Source: Flavobacterium psychrophilum DSM 3660 = ATCC 49418
GTDB taxonomy: Bacteria; Bacteroidota; Bacteroidia; Flavobacteriales; Flavobacteriaceae
NCBI RefSeq assembly: GCF_002217405.1
Contig: NZ_MUHE01000039.1
Location: 1-59,260 of the forward strand
Length of the DNA stretch: 59,260 nucleotides
Direction of reading: 5' to 3'
This document shows, in pieces, positions 1 through 7,549 of this stretch; the first letter of the stretch is position 1, and every line of letters starts with the position of its first letter. A model generated the notes under the pieces. The model had not been told where the DNA came from. It was given only the letters and a program-made list of their open reading frames with translations, and made no database searches. A program made the position numbers and the translations under genes.

Positions 1-30
1 GGATTTTCTTTTTATAAATACTATTTTAAT

Positions 31-927
31 CTAAAAACCATAGTTTACTCCTAAACCAAATACTTCTCTAATTTGAAAAGCACCTCTAGCATTGTCATCA
101 TATAACGCTTGGAAAGCTAGGTTTGTAGAAATATATTTGTTTACTTTCATTACTAAATTCATTTGATAGTCGATATCTACATTTTTTGGTCTGTCTAGAT
201 AATTAGAGTATAAATTTAAGATGTTTTCTACCGAAATGTTTTCCATCAAGTTTAATTTGTAATACCCGTTTAGAGCGGCTCCAAATTCAAATCGAGAAGT
301 TTTACCTTGCGCTACACCAAAAGCAGCACCTGATTGTGTAAACTGACCGTCAACAAATATTAATCTTGAGGTTGCTGGAGCAATATTTACTTTAAGGTTG
401 TTGCTTTTTTTCCATAACATACCTGGACCTGATTGCAAATAGGCTGGTGAGAAAAAATGAGAAATTTTTATTCCTTTTGCTTTATCGAAACCAGAATCCA
501 TTTGTGTTTTTGCGTTCAAATACCATGAATAATACCAGTATCCTTGACCCGCTTTTCGTCCTAAAAGTGATGTAAATTCTAATCTGTCATCAGATTTAGT
601 TGTCTTCTGACCTTTTGTTTGAGTTAAACCATAAGCGGCAATAATTTTATTATCCCAAACAATTTTTTCTGCTTTGTAATTAAAATCGTAATTAAGTCCT
701 AAGTTTCCAGCTGTATTTGCTGTACCACCACCTAACCAATCGTTATTAAATGCTGATTGATTAAACAAAAACACAATGTTTCCGCCACGTTTCCAACCTG
801 CATTTGTAGTATCGTCAGCTTTATTGGCTAATAATGCGTTTTTTTCTAGTAGTTCTTTTTCGCTTAATTGTGCATTTGCATTTATACCTAAAAGCAAAAC
901 AGCCAATACTAAGATTGTTTTTTTCAT
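31..927 (-). CDS. DUF3078 family outer-membrane-type protein
   Basis: 298 residues. The first 19 residues form a Sec signal peptide ending NANA before QLSEKE. The mature part is rich in alternating aromatic and polar strands (GGNIVFLFNQSAFNNDW near residues 48-64) and ends in a terminal Phe (GLGVNYGF), as expected of an outer-membrane beta-barrel. I recognise it as the DUF3078 family of Bacteroidota, which has no defined function. It is the last gene of the leftward sufS-side cluster but is 56 bp from DUF2480 and has its own promoter-like sequence, so it may be transcribed separately. Family call fairly sure; barrel topology is inferred. Confidence 0.8.
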   Translation of the reverse strand: MKKTILVLAVLLLGINANAQLSEKELLEKNALLANKADDTTNAGWKRGGNIVFLFNQSAFNNDWLGGGTANTAGNLGLNYDFNYKAEKIVWDNKIIAAYGLTQTKGQKTTKSDDRLEFTSLLGRKAGQGYWYYSWYLNAKTQMDSGFDKAKGIKISHFFSPAYLQSGPGMLWKKSNNLKVNIAPATSRLIFVDGQFTQSGAAFGVAQGKTSRFEFGAALNGYYKLNLMENISVENILNLYSNYLDRPKNVDIDYQMNLVMKVNKYISTNLAFQALYDDNARGAFQIREVFGLGVNYGF

Positions 928-951
928 TTGTAATTATATTTAAATTTCTTA

Positions 952-982
952 CAAAATTAAAAAAATATCTACAATATTACAA
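952..982 (-). promoter_or_regulatory. Candidate promoter of the DUF3078 gene
   Basis: On the minus strand a TAATTTTG -7 box (952-959) lies 20 bp downstream of a TTG -33 element (980-982), matching the Bacteroidetes sigma-A pattern. The predicted start near 945 gives a leader of about 20 bases to the ATG at 927. Confidence 0.45.
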
Positions 983-1489
983 TTATTTCCTTTTAAACAA
1001 AGGAACTGCAGAACAGGCTTCGCCATACATAATGCTTTTTGCAAATGGTTGAAGTTTTTGTACGGCTAGAATATAGGCGCTTTCGGGAACGGGTTTTTTA
1101 GAACAACCTTTTATAATTACTGGCTTGTCTTGGTACTTAGAATAATCGATCGTTGGCAATATTTCTTGATACAAAGCGGTTTCTAAATCCTGCAAACTCC
1201 CAGATACCACTTTTTTAGCAAATGGCGAAACATGAATGGTAACTAGAATACTTGCCCAAGCGGGAATAATAGCTTCGGTAGAACAATGAATTACCACATA
1301 ATGATTTTCATATTGTGACCAATCATGCTTTTTTAGCACCTCACGAAAGTCTTTTTCTTTTAATAAAAGACCCTCATAAAGCCAGTGTGAAATATCTATT
1401 TGTGTTCGAATTTCTTTTGCATAATAATCCTCTAAATCGAAGACTTCGAGTACAGAATTTGCTACTTTGTTTATTATTTCGTCTTGCAT
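983..1489 (-). CDS. DUF2480 family protein
   Basis: 168 residues, no signal peptide, probably cytoplasmic. I recognise the DUF2480 family, found in Bacteroidota and of unknown function. Visible conserved-looking pieces are a helical N-terminus, a central VVIHCSTEAIIPAWAS segment (about residues 66-81) and a C-terminal CSKKPVPESAY motif (about 129-139) with a second Cys near residue 158. Its start is one base from the stop of the DUF59 gene, so the two are surely co-translated. The neighbourhood (DUF59, sufE, sufS) suggests a link to iron-sulfur metabolism, but this rests on context only. Confidence 0.8.
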   Translation of the reverse strand: MQDEIINKVANSVLEVFDLEDYYAKEIRTQIDISHWLYEGLLLKEKDFREVLKKHDWSQYENHYVVIHCSTEAIIPAWASILVTIHVSPFAKKVVSGSLQDLETALYQEILPTIDYSKYQDKPVIIKGCSKKPVPESAYILAVQKLQPFAKSIMYGEACSAVPLFKRK

Positions 1490-1490
1490 T

Positions 1491-1814
1491 TTATAGCATT
1501 CCTAATTCTAATTTTGCTTCTTCACTCATCAAATCTTTTGTCCATGGCGGATCGAAGGTAATTTCTACTTCGCAAGATTTTACAGTGTCTATTTTTTTAA
1601 TTTTCTCTTCTACTTCTCTTGGCAAGGTTTCGGCAACGGGACAGTTTGGAGAGGTTAGTGTCATTAATATTTTTACATCTAATGCTTCGTTTACAAAAAC
1701 ATCATAAATAAGTCCTAGCTCGTAAATATCTACAGGGATTTCTGGGTCATAAATTGTTTTTAAAACCTTTACCGCTGCTTCTCCTAAATTGATTGTATCG
1801 TTAAATTCTTCCAT
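1491..1814 (-). CDS. SUF-associated DUF59/MIP18 family Fe-S assembly protein (SufT-like)
   Basis: 107 residues. It matches the MIP18/DUF59 family whose members aid Fe-S cluster assembly or delivery (Bacteroidota versions are named SUF system Fe-S cluster assembly protein). Diagnostic parts are the N-terminal KTIYDPEIPVDIYELGLIYD block (about residues 19-38), the single conserved Cys in TLTSPNCPVAETLP (about 52-65) and the C-terminal FDPPWTKDLMSEEAK (about 87-101). It lies 168 bp downstream of sufE and one base upstream of DUF2480. It probably acts late in cluster delivery to targets; the exact role in this group is inferred. Confidence 0.88.
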   Translation of the reverse strand: MEEFNDTINLGEAAVKVLKTIYDPEIPVDIYELGLIYDVFVNEALDVKILMTLTSPNCPVAETLPREVEEKIKKIDTVKSCEVEITFDPPWTKDLMSEEAKLELGML

Positions 1815-1878
1815 ATTATTTTGTATTTTGAACCATATAAGTAATGGCTGTTATTTTTAGGACTGTTCACAACTAATC

Positions 1879-1954
1879 CAAATTTATTATTTCTAACACG
1901 AATTCCTAAATTTAGGAATCTTAAAAAAACGCTTGTTAATTTGTGTAATTCGTG
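1879..1954. repeat. Intergenic imperfect palindrome with CACGAATT arms
   Basis: The sufE-DUF59 gap contains CACGAATT (1897-1904) and its inverse AATTCGTG (1947-1954). The right side is a 9-bp-phased pair, AATTTGTGT then AATTCGTGA (from 1938 and 1947). Nested inside is a perfect 18-bp palindrome at 1902-1919 (ATTCCTAAATTTAGGAAT). A CAAATTTA (1879-1886) could be a minus-strand -7 box for the DUF59 gene, but no good -33 element is seen. Confidence 0.5.
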
Positions 1955-1982
1955 ATAACCTTTTTTAAAATAATAAAAACGA

Positions 1983-2402
1983 CTAATTTTTAGATTGAAA
2001 AGCCAAAGCGTACATTTTTATTTGTTTTATCATCGATACCAAGCCGTTGGCTCGAGTGGGCGATAAATGCTCTTTTAATCCAATTTCATCTATAAAACTC
2101 ATATCAGCTTCAAGGATTGCTACTGCTTTTTGGTTAGAAAAAGTTCTAATTAAAATAGCAATTATTCCTTTGGTTAAAATAGCATCACTATCGGCGGTGA
2201 AAACAATTTTGTCATCATGTTGTTCTCCTTGCAACCATACTTTCGACTGGCAACCTTTAATTATATTTTCTTCTGTTTTAAATTCTTCGCTAATTAACGG
2301 AAGGTTTTTCCCTAAGTCGATGATGTATTCGTAACGCTGCATCCAGTCATCGAACATAGAAAACTCGGCTACAATTTCTTCTTGTATTTCTTTTATTGTC
2401 AT
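1983..2402 (-). CDS. sufE: SufE cysteine desulfuration protein
   Basis: 139 residues, the usual SufE size. SufE accepts persulfide sulfur from SufS and passes it to the SufBCD scaffold. The sulfur-carrying Cys is visible as C51 in IIKGCQSKVW, the position it has in E. coli SufE, and the C-terminus has the family's RANGLVSMIKQIK helix. Its ATG overlaps the stop of the upstream lipoprotein gene by one base (TAATG), implying coupled translation. sufS lies one gene upstream, so donor and acceptor are probably co-expressed. Confidence 0.95.
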   Translation of the reverse strand: MTIKEIQEEIVAEFSMFDDWMQRYEYIIDLGKNLPLISEEFKTEENIIKGCQSKVWLQGEQHDDKIVFTADSDAILTKGIIAILIRTFSNQKAVAILEADMSFIDEIGLKEHLSPTRANGLVSMIKQIKMYALAFQSKN

Positions 2403-2917
2403 TATTTTTTTTCTGAATAAGAAACTAATTTTGAAACTAATTTTTCGATTTCCACTGGTGGTTTCCCCGCATCGAAACCAGCTCCTGTATATACTGTTCC
2501 GCCAGATGTAATGGTTAAATTTGCGTGGGCAGCACCGTCATACATTCTGGCTTCCGATGGTGACTTTAGGCTAGGCAACTGATCTAAATTTACGGCTTTA
2601 ATTAAGTTTGATAGATCTGATATGTCATTTTTAGTAAGTACTATAATGGTTACTTTTTCTGGATTATTTCTATCTGAGGCAATTGTAAGCTGGTTGTTTT
2701 CGAAGGTAATTTTGCTAAAAAAACCTCTAGAAAATGCTTCATATTCGGCTTTTGTTCCTGCTTGAACTTTGTTGTTTGTCTTTTCGGGTTTTTCAACTTC
2801 GGGGGTTGCATTGTTATCGATGGTTTCCTTGGTCTGTTGGCTAAGGCCCGACTCTTTTTTGGGCTGGCATGATTTTGTGAGCAATAAACTTAAAAATACT
2901 AGTGCTATTGTTTTCAT
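2402..2917 (-). CDS. Unknown lipoprotein encoded between sufS and sufE
   Basis: 171 residues from the chosen start MKTIALVF; an upstream in-frame Met 14 codons earlier would put a charged stretch before the signal peptide and is unlikely. The N-terminus is a lipoprotein signal (LLLTKSC with Cys about residue 17), then a low-complexity Lys/Glu/Thr/Asn linker to about residue 50, then a small alpha/beta domain with DISDLSNLIKAVNLDQLPSLK and a GGTVYTGAGFDAG segment. I do not recognise a named family. It ends in a one-base overlap with sufE. A membrane-anchored, periplasm-facing protein in a cytosolic Fe-S operon is unexpected; no function is proposed. Confidence 0.8.
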   Translation of the reverse strand: MKTIALVFLSLLLTKSCQPKKESGLSQQTKETIDNNATPEVEKPEKTNNKVQAGTKAEYEAFSRGFFSKITFENNQLTIASDRNNPEKVTIIVLTKNDISDLSNLIKAVNLDQLPSLKSPSEARMYDGAAHANLTITSGGTVYTGAGFDAGKPPVEIEKLVSKLVSYSEKK

Positions 2918-3073
2918 AATGTTTGTTTTTTTACGGTTTTTTAGCCCTGACTGCCTCACATAATTTGTGTTTCCATCAAAGTTTAGCGAATTTCGTTGCT
3001 GGCAAAATTGTTTTATTTTTCTGATTATAGATAAAAAATTGCAACGGATAGCAGGAATAACTTCAAATAATTT

Positions 3074-4288
3074 TTAAGATAACATTGTTTTTGCTTTTCT
3101 GACAGCTTCTACAAATATATCAATTTCTTCTTTAGTATTATAAAATGAAAAACTTGCTCTTATTGTTCCTGGAATATTAAAATAATTCATAATAGGTTGC
3201 GCACAATGGTGACCTGTACGCACTGCTATACCTAGCTTGTCTATAATTGTACCTATGTCGTAAGGGTGAATACCGTCGATGTTGAATGATATTACCGATG
3301 TTTTTTCTTTACTTGTCCCGAAGATTTTTAGGCCTTCTATTGCTAATAATTTTTTTGTTCCGTAGGCTAACAACTCTTTTTCTTGTTCTTGTATGTTTTC
3401 GAAACCTATCGAATTCATATAATCTACAGCAGTTCCTAATACAATTCCGCCTGCAATATTAGGTGTTCCTGCTTCGAATTTGTGTGGCAAATCTGCATAA
3501 GTTGTTTTTTCGAAAGTTACTTCTTTTATCATTTCGCCACCTCCTAAATAGGGAGGCAATTTGTTAAGCCAAGCTTCTTTTCCGTACAAAATTCCTGTTC
3601 CTGTTGGCCCACACATTTTGTGTCCAGAAAAAACATAAAAATCGCAATCTAGTTCTTGCATATTTGGTTTAATATGCGGTACGGCTTGTGCGCCATCTAT
3701 TAGAATTGCAGCACCTACTTCATGTGCTTTGTTAATCATGTATTTGATAGGATTGATGGTTCCTAGGGCATTAGAAATATGGTTTACAGCAACTATTTTG
3801 GTTTTATTAGAGAGCAATCGGTCGTACTCGGATAGGATTAATTCGCCATTTTCATTCATAGGAATTACAACCAGTTTTGCGCCAGTTTTTTGGCACAACA
3901 TTTGCCACGGTACAATATTACTGTGGTGTTCGAGTGCCGAAACCATAACCTCATCATTTGGTTTTAATACAGCTGCAAATCCGTGAGCAACAAGATTTAT
4001 CCCAAAAGTTGTACCTGATGTAAAAAGTACTTCGTGGGCAAATTTTGCATTAATATGGTTTTGAATTTTAATACGTGATTCCTCGTAAGCATTAGTCGCT
4101 AATTGGCTTAACGTATGCACGCCACGATGAATATTGGCATTTATTTCCTGGTAATATGCTGCAATGGCATCTATTACTACTTTTGGTTTTTGTGAAGTGG
4201 CGCCATTATCGAAATAAACCAATGGTTTTCCGTTTACTTTTTGAGTAAGAATGGGGAAATCGGCTCTTATTTTATTTATCTCTAACAT
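3074..4288 (-). CDS. sufS: SufS cysteine desulfurase
   Basis: 404 residues from MLEINKIRADFP, which fits group II (SufS/CsdA) desulfurases; an in-frame Met 19 codons upstream would add a hydrophobic tail not seen in the family. PLP-dependent enzyme releasing sulfur from cysteine as a persulfide. The Schiff-base Lys is K224 in FSGHKMCGP, and the persulfide Cys is C362 in RTGHHCAQP. The N-terminal VYFDNGATSQKP and the IHRGVHTLS block are also typical. It starts its own leftward cluster with the lipoprotein gene, sufE, DUF59 and DUF2480, separated from sufBCD by a reversed serine hydrolase gene. Confidence 0.97.
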   Translation of the reverse strand: MLEINKIRADFPILTQKVNGKPLVYFDNGATSQKPKVVIDAIAAYYQEINANIHRGVHTLSQLATNAYEESRIKIQNHINAKFAHEVLFTSGTTFGINLVAHGFAAVLKPNDEVMVSALEHHSNIVPWQMLCQKTGAKLVVIPMNENGELILSEYDRLLSNKTKIVAVNHISNALGTINPIKYMINKAHEVGAAILIDGAQAVPHIKPNMQELDCDFYVFSGHKMCGPTGTGILYGKEAWLNKLPPYLGGGEMIKEVTFEKTTYADLPHKFEAGTPNIAGGIVLGTAVDYMNSIGFENIQEQEKELLAYGTKKLLAIEGLKIFGTSKEKTSVISFNIDGIHPYDIGTIIDKLGIAVRTGHHCAQPIMNYFNIPGTIRASFSFYNTKEEIDIFVEAVRKAKTMLS

Positions 4289-4311
4289 CTTATTTATAAA
4301 AAATCTAAACA

Positions 4312-4346
4312 CAAAAGTAGTCAAATAGAAACGGATTTTTATCAAA
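4312..4346 (-). promoter_or_regulatory. Candidate sufS promoter
   Basis: On the minus strand a TACTTTTG -7 box (4312-4319) lies 23 bp from a TTTG -33 element (4343-4346). Transcription would start near 4305, giving a leader of about 17 bases. The spacing is at the long end of the Bacteroidetes range. It supports separate control of the sufS half of the locus. Confidence 0.5.
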
Positions 4347-4416
4347 CGTTTGTTAATAATTGTGTTTCTTGTTTTTTAAACCAAAAAAGACCTAAAAGAT
4401 TTAAAAAAACGCTTTT

Positions 4417-4424
4417 TATCTTTG
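4417..4424 (+). promoter_or_regulatory. Candidate -7 box of the serine hydrolase gene
   Basis: TATCTTTG matches the Bacteroidetes -7 consensus TANNTTTG, about 60 bases upstream of the ATG at 4486. No clear -33 element is seen. Confidence 0.35.
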
Positions 4425-4485
4425 TGGCTAACTTTTTAACAATTGAAACTTTATTTCGTTAAATTGCATTAAAAAAAAATTAAAA

Positions 4486-5832
4486 ATGAAAAAAATATTC
4501 AAAATACTTGGCTTTGTCATTCTCTTGTTTTTAGTATATTTTGGTGTTACAACTTATCCTAAACTGGATTTGATCTCTGGTTTTTCTGCCAAAAGTGTTG
4601 CTTCAGGACATTTTATAGACAACCGAAGCCTTGAAATAATTGAAAAAGGCGACAATGATATTGACTTAATTGATTTGGCAAAAAATAAAATTAACGAAAA
4701 TTCTAAATCAGCTTCAGCTTCAGTGTATGGATTAAAAACCCGAAAGGCTATATATAGAGAGGGCTTAGGAGCTACTTTAATAAATGATGGTTTTGATGAA
4801 TCTAAACCTTATGAAGTGCCAAAAAGAACAAAGCAAAACAATAATTTACCTTTTCCTTACGGAAACAACGAAGCACAAAAAGTGGTTTTTAAAAATATTG
4901 ATTATAAAAAATTAGAGCTCGCTGTTGAAATTGCTTTCGATAAAAAAGGACAAAAAAACAAACGAACTCGTGCTTTATTAGTTATTTATAAAGATAAAAT
5001 TATTGCCGAAAAATACGATACAGGTTTTACAAAAAGTTCTAAAATATTAGGCTGGTCTATGACAAAAAGTATTACAGCAACTTATTTTGGTATTCTTCAA
5101 AAACAAGGAAAATTAGATATTAATAAACCTGCTCCTATTGCAGAATGGCAAAATGACGAAAGAAAAAACATTACCACAAACGATTTATTACACATGAATT
5201 CTGGGTTAGAATGGGAGGAAGATTATGCCAAAATATCTGATGCAACAAAAATGCTTTTTCATGAAGAAGATATGACAAGATCTCAAATCCTAAAACCCGC
5301 AAAATTTAAACCCAATACGCATTGGAATTACTCTTCTGGAACAACAAATTTATTGTCTGGAATTTTAAGAAAACAGTTTAAAACGCACCAAGAATATCTA
5401 GATTTTTGGTATTCGGCATTAATTGATAAAATAGGAATGAACTCGATGGTGGTAGAAACCGATATGGCCGGAAATTATATAGGCTCTTCATACGGATGGG
5501 CAACGGCTCGCGATTGGTCTAAATTTGGATTGCTTTATTTGCATAAAGGAAACTGGAATGGGGAACAAATTTTCGACGAAAGTTGGGCTAAATATGTAGC
5601 CACGCCAACAAATGACTCCAACGGGATTTATGGCGCACAATTTTGGCTAAATAGCAACAAAAAATATCCAGATGCCCCTAAAGATTTATATTCTGCCAAT
5701 GGTTTTCAAGGACAAAATGTGTTTATTATTCCGTCGCAAGACATTGTTATTGTGAGAATGGGACTAAAAGAAAATGGTGTTTTTGATTTTAATGAATTAT
5801 TGAAAGGCATTTTGGGTAGTGTAAAGAAGTAG
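4486..5832 (+). CDS. Serine hydrolase, class C beta-lactamase-like (PF00144 type)
   Basis: 448 residues. An N-terminal hydrophobic segment (about 5-23) is a signal peptide or membrane anchor. The penicillin-binding/beta-lactamase fold shows the S-x-x-K motif as S191-MT-K194 (GWSMTKSITATY), the Y-x-S/N position as Y282-SS (HWNYSSGTTN) and a late NGFQGQNVF in place of the KTG/HxG box. Members hydrolyse diverse esters and amides, often as esterases or peptidases; the substrate is unknown and resistance should not be assumed. It lies reversed between sufD and sufS, so it is probably not part of Fe-S assembly. Confidence 0.88.
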   Translation: MKKIFKILGFVILLFLVYFGVTTYPKLDLISGFSAKSVASGHFIDNRSLEIIEKGDNDIDLIDLAKNKINENSKSASASVYGLKTRKAIYREGLGATLINDGFDESKPYEVPKRTKQNNNLPFPYGNNEAQKVVFKNIDYKKLELAVEIAFDKKGQKNKRTRALLVIYKDKIIAEKYDTGFTKSSKILGWSMTKSITATYFGILQKQGKLDINKPAPIAEWQNDERKNITTNDLLHMNSGLEWEEDYAKISDATKMLFHEEDMTRSQILKPAKFKPNTHWNYSSGTTNLLSGILRKQFKTHQEYLDFWYSALIDKIGMNSMVVETDMAGNYIGSSYGWATARDWSKFGLLYLHKGNWNGEQIFDESWAKYVATPTNDSNGIYGAQFWLNSNKKYPDAPKDLYSANGFQGQNVFIIPSQDIVIVRMGLKENGVFDFNELLKGILGSVKK

Positions 5833-6145
5833 AATATGAAAAAAATAAAAAAATTACTATTTAAGTTTTTATGTGTTTTTCTTAAATAACATTGTCTTTG
5901 TTTAAGTTTTTAAAACAATTTAGATAGAATTATTTGTTTCTGGTCATTATATAAATCAAGGGTATTATAAAAGTTTTCAACCCAGCCTTATTAATAAAAA
6001 TTGGGTGTTGAATAATATAGAAGTCATTCAGCTATTGAGTAAAGCAGATAGACATCTAGGATGTTTAGACATGTTTAGGAATATGTGAACATCGATTTAT
6101 TTAATCACGATTAATTAAACTTTATTTAGAGAAACAATTAATTAT
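5833..6145. other. Gene-free stretch after the serine hydrolase: short ORF and gene relic
   Basis: Right after the hydrolase stop is a 17-codon ORF (5836-5889, beginning MKKIKKLLFKFL) that resembles a truncated signal peptide and is probably not a gene. It could be the stub of a lost tandem paralogue, because the hydrolase itself starts MKKIFKILGF. The Fic relic (5927-6114) follows, then the 9-bp-phased palindrome (6149-6223). No intact gene is seen. Confidence 0.6.
5927..6114 (+). pseudogene. Remnant of a Fic-family protein gene (N-terminal domain only)
   Basis: Reading from 5927 gives ELFVSGHYINQGYYKSFQP, then PSLINKNWVLNNIEVIQLLS and KADRHLGCLDMFRNM, then a stop at 6086. Shifting frame at 6085 continues as VNIDLF followed by a stop at 6112. 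From memory this is the start of Bacteroidota Fic proteins (YYKSFxPxxIN, LLSxADxxLGxLDM, VPNIDLF). The catalytic HPFxxGNGR part and all downstream sequence are missing, and there is no start codon in frame. It is a decayed fragment, not a working AMPylase. The assignment is by eye. Confidence 0.7.
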
Positions 6146-6148
6146 AAC

Positions 6149-6223
6149 CACAAAGAACACAAAGCAAAAACCACAAAGGGCACAAAGTTTAGTAAAAACC
6201 TTGTACCCTTTGCGTACTTTGTG
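6149..6223. repeat. Intergenic palindrome of 9-bp-phased CACAAAG words; likely sufD terminator
   Basis: CACAAAG occurs at 6149, 6158, 6172 and 6181, in pairs exactly 9 bp apart. The inverse words CTTTGCG (6208) and CTTTGTG (6217) are also 9 bp apart. The arms 6172-6187 and 6208-6223 pair at 13 of 16 positions around a 20-base loop. It sits 9 bases from the sufD stop (6232) and could form a 3' hairpin on either strand. Confidence 0.7.
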
Positions 6224-6231
6224 TTTAAAAA

Positions 6232-7548
6232 CTACAAATCAAATCCCATTTTTACGCCTAGTTTATCGGCAATAATTCTGGCGATTTTACTTCTAAGTTC
6301 TGGTATTTTAATACTTCCTGTTACTTCGCTCGTAAAAGCATACATTAGTAATGCTTTTGCTTCTTTTTTAGGAATTCCACGTTGTTGCATATAAAACATG
6401 GCGTTTTCGTCTAGTTGTCCTATTGTGCAACCATGAGAGCATTTTACATCATCGGCAAAAATTTCTAGTTGTGGTTTTGCATTTATTGTGGCTTTTTCGC
6501 TTAACAAAATATTGTTGTTTTTTTGAAAAGCATCGGTTTTTTGAGCTTCTTTTTCTACAAAAATTTTTCCGTTAAAAACGCCTGTTGACGCTCCGTCAAG
6601 AATTGTTTTGTAGTTCTGATGACTTTCGCAGTTTGGCGTAGCATGTTGTACTAAAGTGTAATGATCTACGTGTTGCTTGTTGCCAATAATGGTAACCCCT
6701 TTTAACGTAGAATAGATTCTTTCTCCCTGATGGTAAAAATTCAGGTTGTTCCTTGTAATATTTCCTCCAAAAGAAAAAGTATGAACCGAAACATGGCTTT
6801 CTTGCTTTTGTGCTATATAAGTATTGTCTATTAAATTGGCTGTTTGCACATCATTTTGTACTTTATAATAATCGACAACAGCACGTTTTTGAGCAAAAAT
6901 TTCGGTCACTGAATTGGTTAAAACGGGGTTGTCGTTTAAGCTTTGGTGGCGCTCCATAATTTGCACATGTGCGTTTTCGCCAACAATTACTAAGTTTCTA
7001 GGCTGTACCATAAGGGCTGCTTCTGCTCCTGTCGAAAAATAAATAATTTCAATAGGTTTTTCAACCACTTTACTTTTCGGAATATTTATGTAAGCACCTT
7101 CGCTTGCAAAAGCTGTGTTTAATGAGGTTAGGCTTTCCTCTTTGCTCGCTATTTTGTTAAAATACTCATCGATTTGTATTTTGTATTTTGGTTTGTTTAG
7201 TGCCGATGACATTAAACAAACATCTAAACCATCGTGTGAGGTTGACGATAAAAAGGAGCTAAATATTCCGTCGATAAAAACAACTTTAAAAGTGTCTATT
7301 TCGTGAATAAAATATTTTTTTACTTCTTTAAATTCAATAGTATTTTCTTTTTTAGGAAATACGCTAAAATCATTTTTTAAGATTGTGTTTAGCGAGGTAT
7401 ATTTCCAAGCTTCTTCCTTTTTAGTTGGGAATCCTTTACTTTCGAAATTTTTTATAGCTTGACTACGCACATCGTGAAGCTCTTGATGAAAATCTATCTT
7501 TTCTTCAAAAGCCATAAATGACGATAATAATTTTTCTTTCAATTCCAT
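6232..7548 (-). CDS. sufD: SufD, Fe-S cluster scaffold subunit
   Basis: 438 residues, normal SufD length. Partner of SufB in the SufBC2D scaffold. The C-terminal beta-helix holds the conserved His as H372 in DDVKCSHGCTIGQ, matching the histidine needed for cluster assembly in E. coli SufD, followed by DENAMFYMQQRGI. The N-terminus has the family's ESKGFPTKKEEAWKYT motif (about residues 36-51). It starts one base after sufC ends, so sufC and sufD are tightly linked. Confidence 0.97.
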   Translation of the reverse strand: MELKEKLLSSFMAFEEKIDFHQELHDVRSQAIKNFESKGFPTKKEEAWKYTSLNTILKNDFSVFPKKENTIEFKEVKKYFIHEIDTFKVVFIDGIFSSFLSSTSHDGLDVCLMSSALNKPKYKIQIDEYFNKIASKEESLTSLNTAFASEGAYINIPKSKVVEKPIEIIYFSTGAEAALMVQPRNLVIVGENAHVQIMERHQSLNDNPVLTNSVTEIFAQKRAVVDYYKVQNDVQTANLIDNTYIAQKQESHVSVHTFSFGGNITRNNLNFYHQGERIYSTLKGVTIIGNKQHVDHYTLVQHATPNCESHQNYKTILDGASTGVFNGKIFVEKEAQKTDAFQKNNNILLSEKATINAKPQLEIFADDVKCSHGCTIGQLDENAMFYMQQRGIPKKEAKALLMYAFTSEVTGSIKIPELRSKIARIIADKLGVKMGFDL

Positions 7549-7549
7549 A

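Noticed and set aside
4486..5832. Beta-lactamase resistance gene
   Set aside because: S-x-x-K is present but the family is dominated by esterases and peptidases and the KTG box is not clear.
5836..5889. 17-codon ORF starting MKKIKKLLFKFL as a small gene
   Set aside because: Too short, no domain, no leader signals; looks like a leftover signal-peptide start.
6149..6223. CACAAAG repeats as a CRISPR array
   Set aside because: Units are 7 bp at 9-bp phase and partly inverted, with no spacers and no cas genes.
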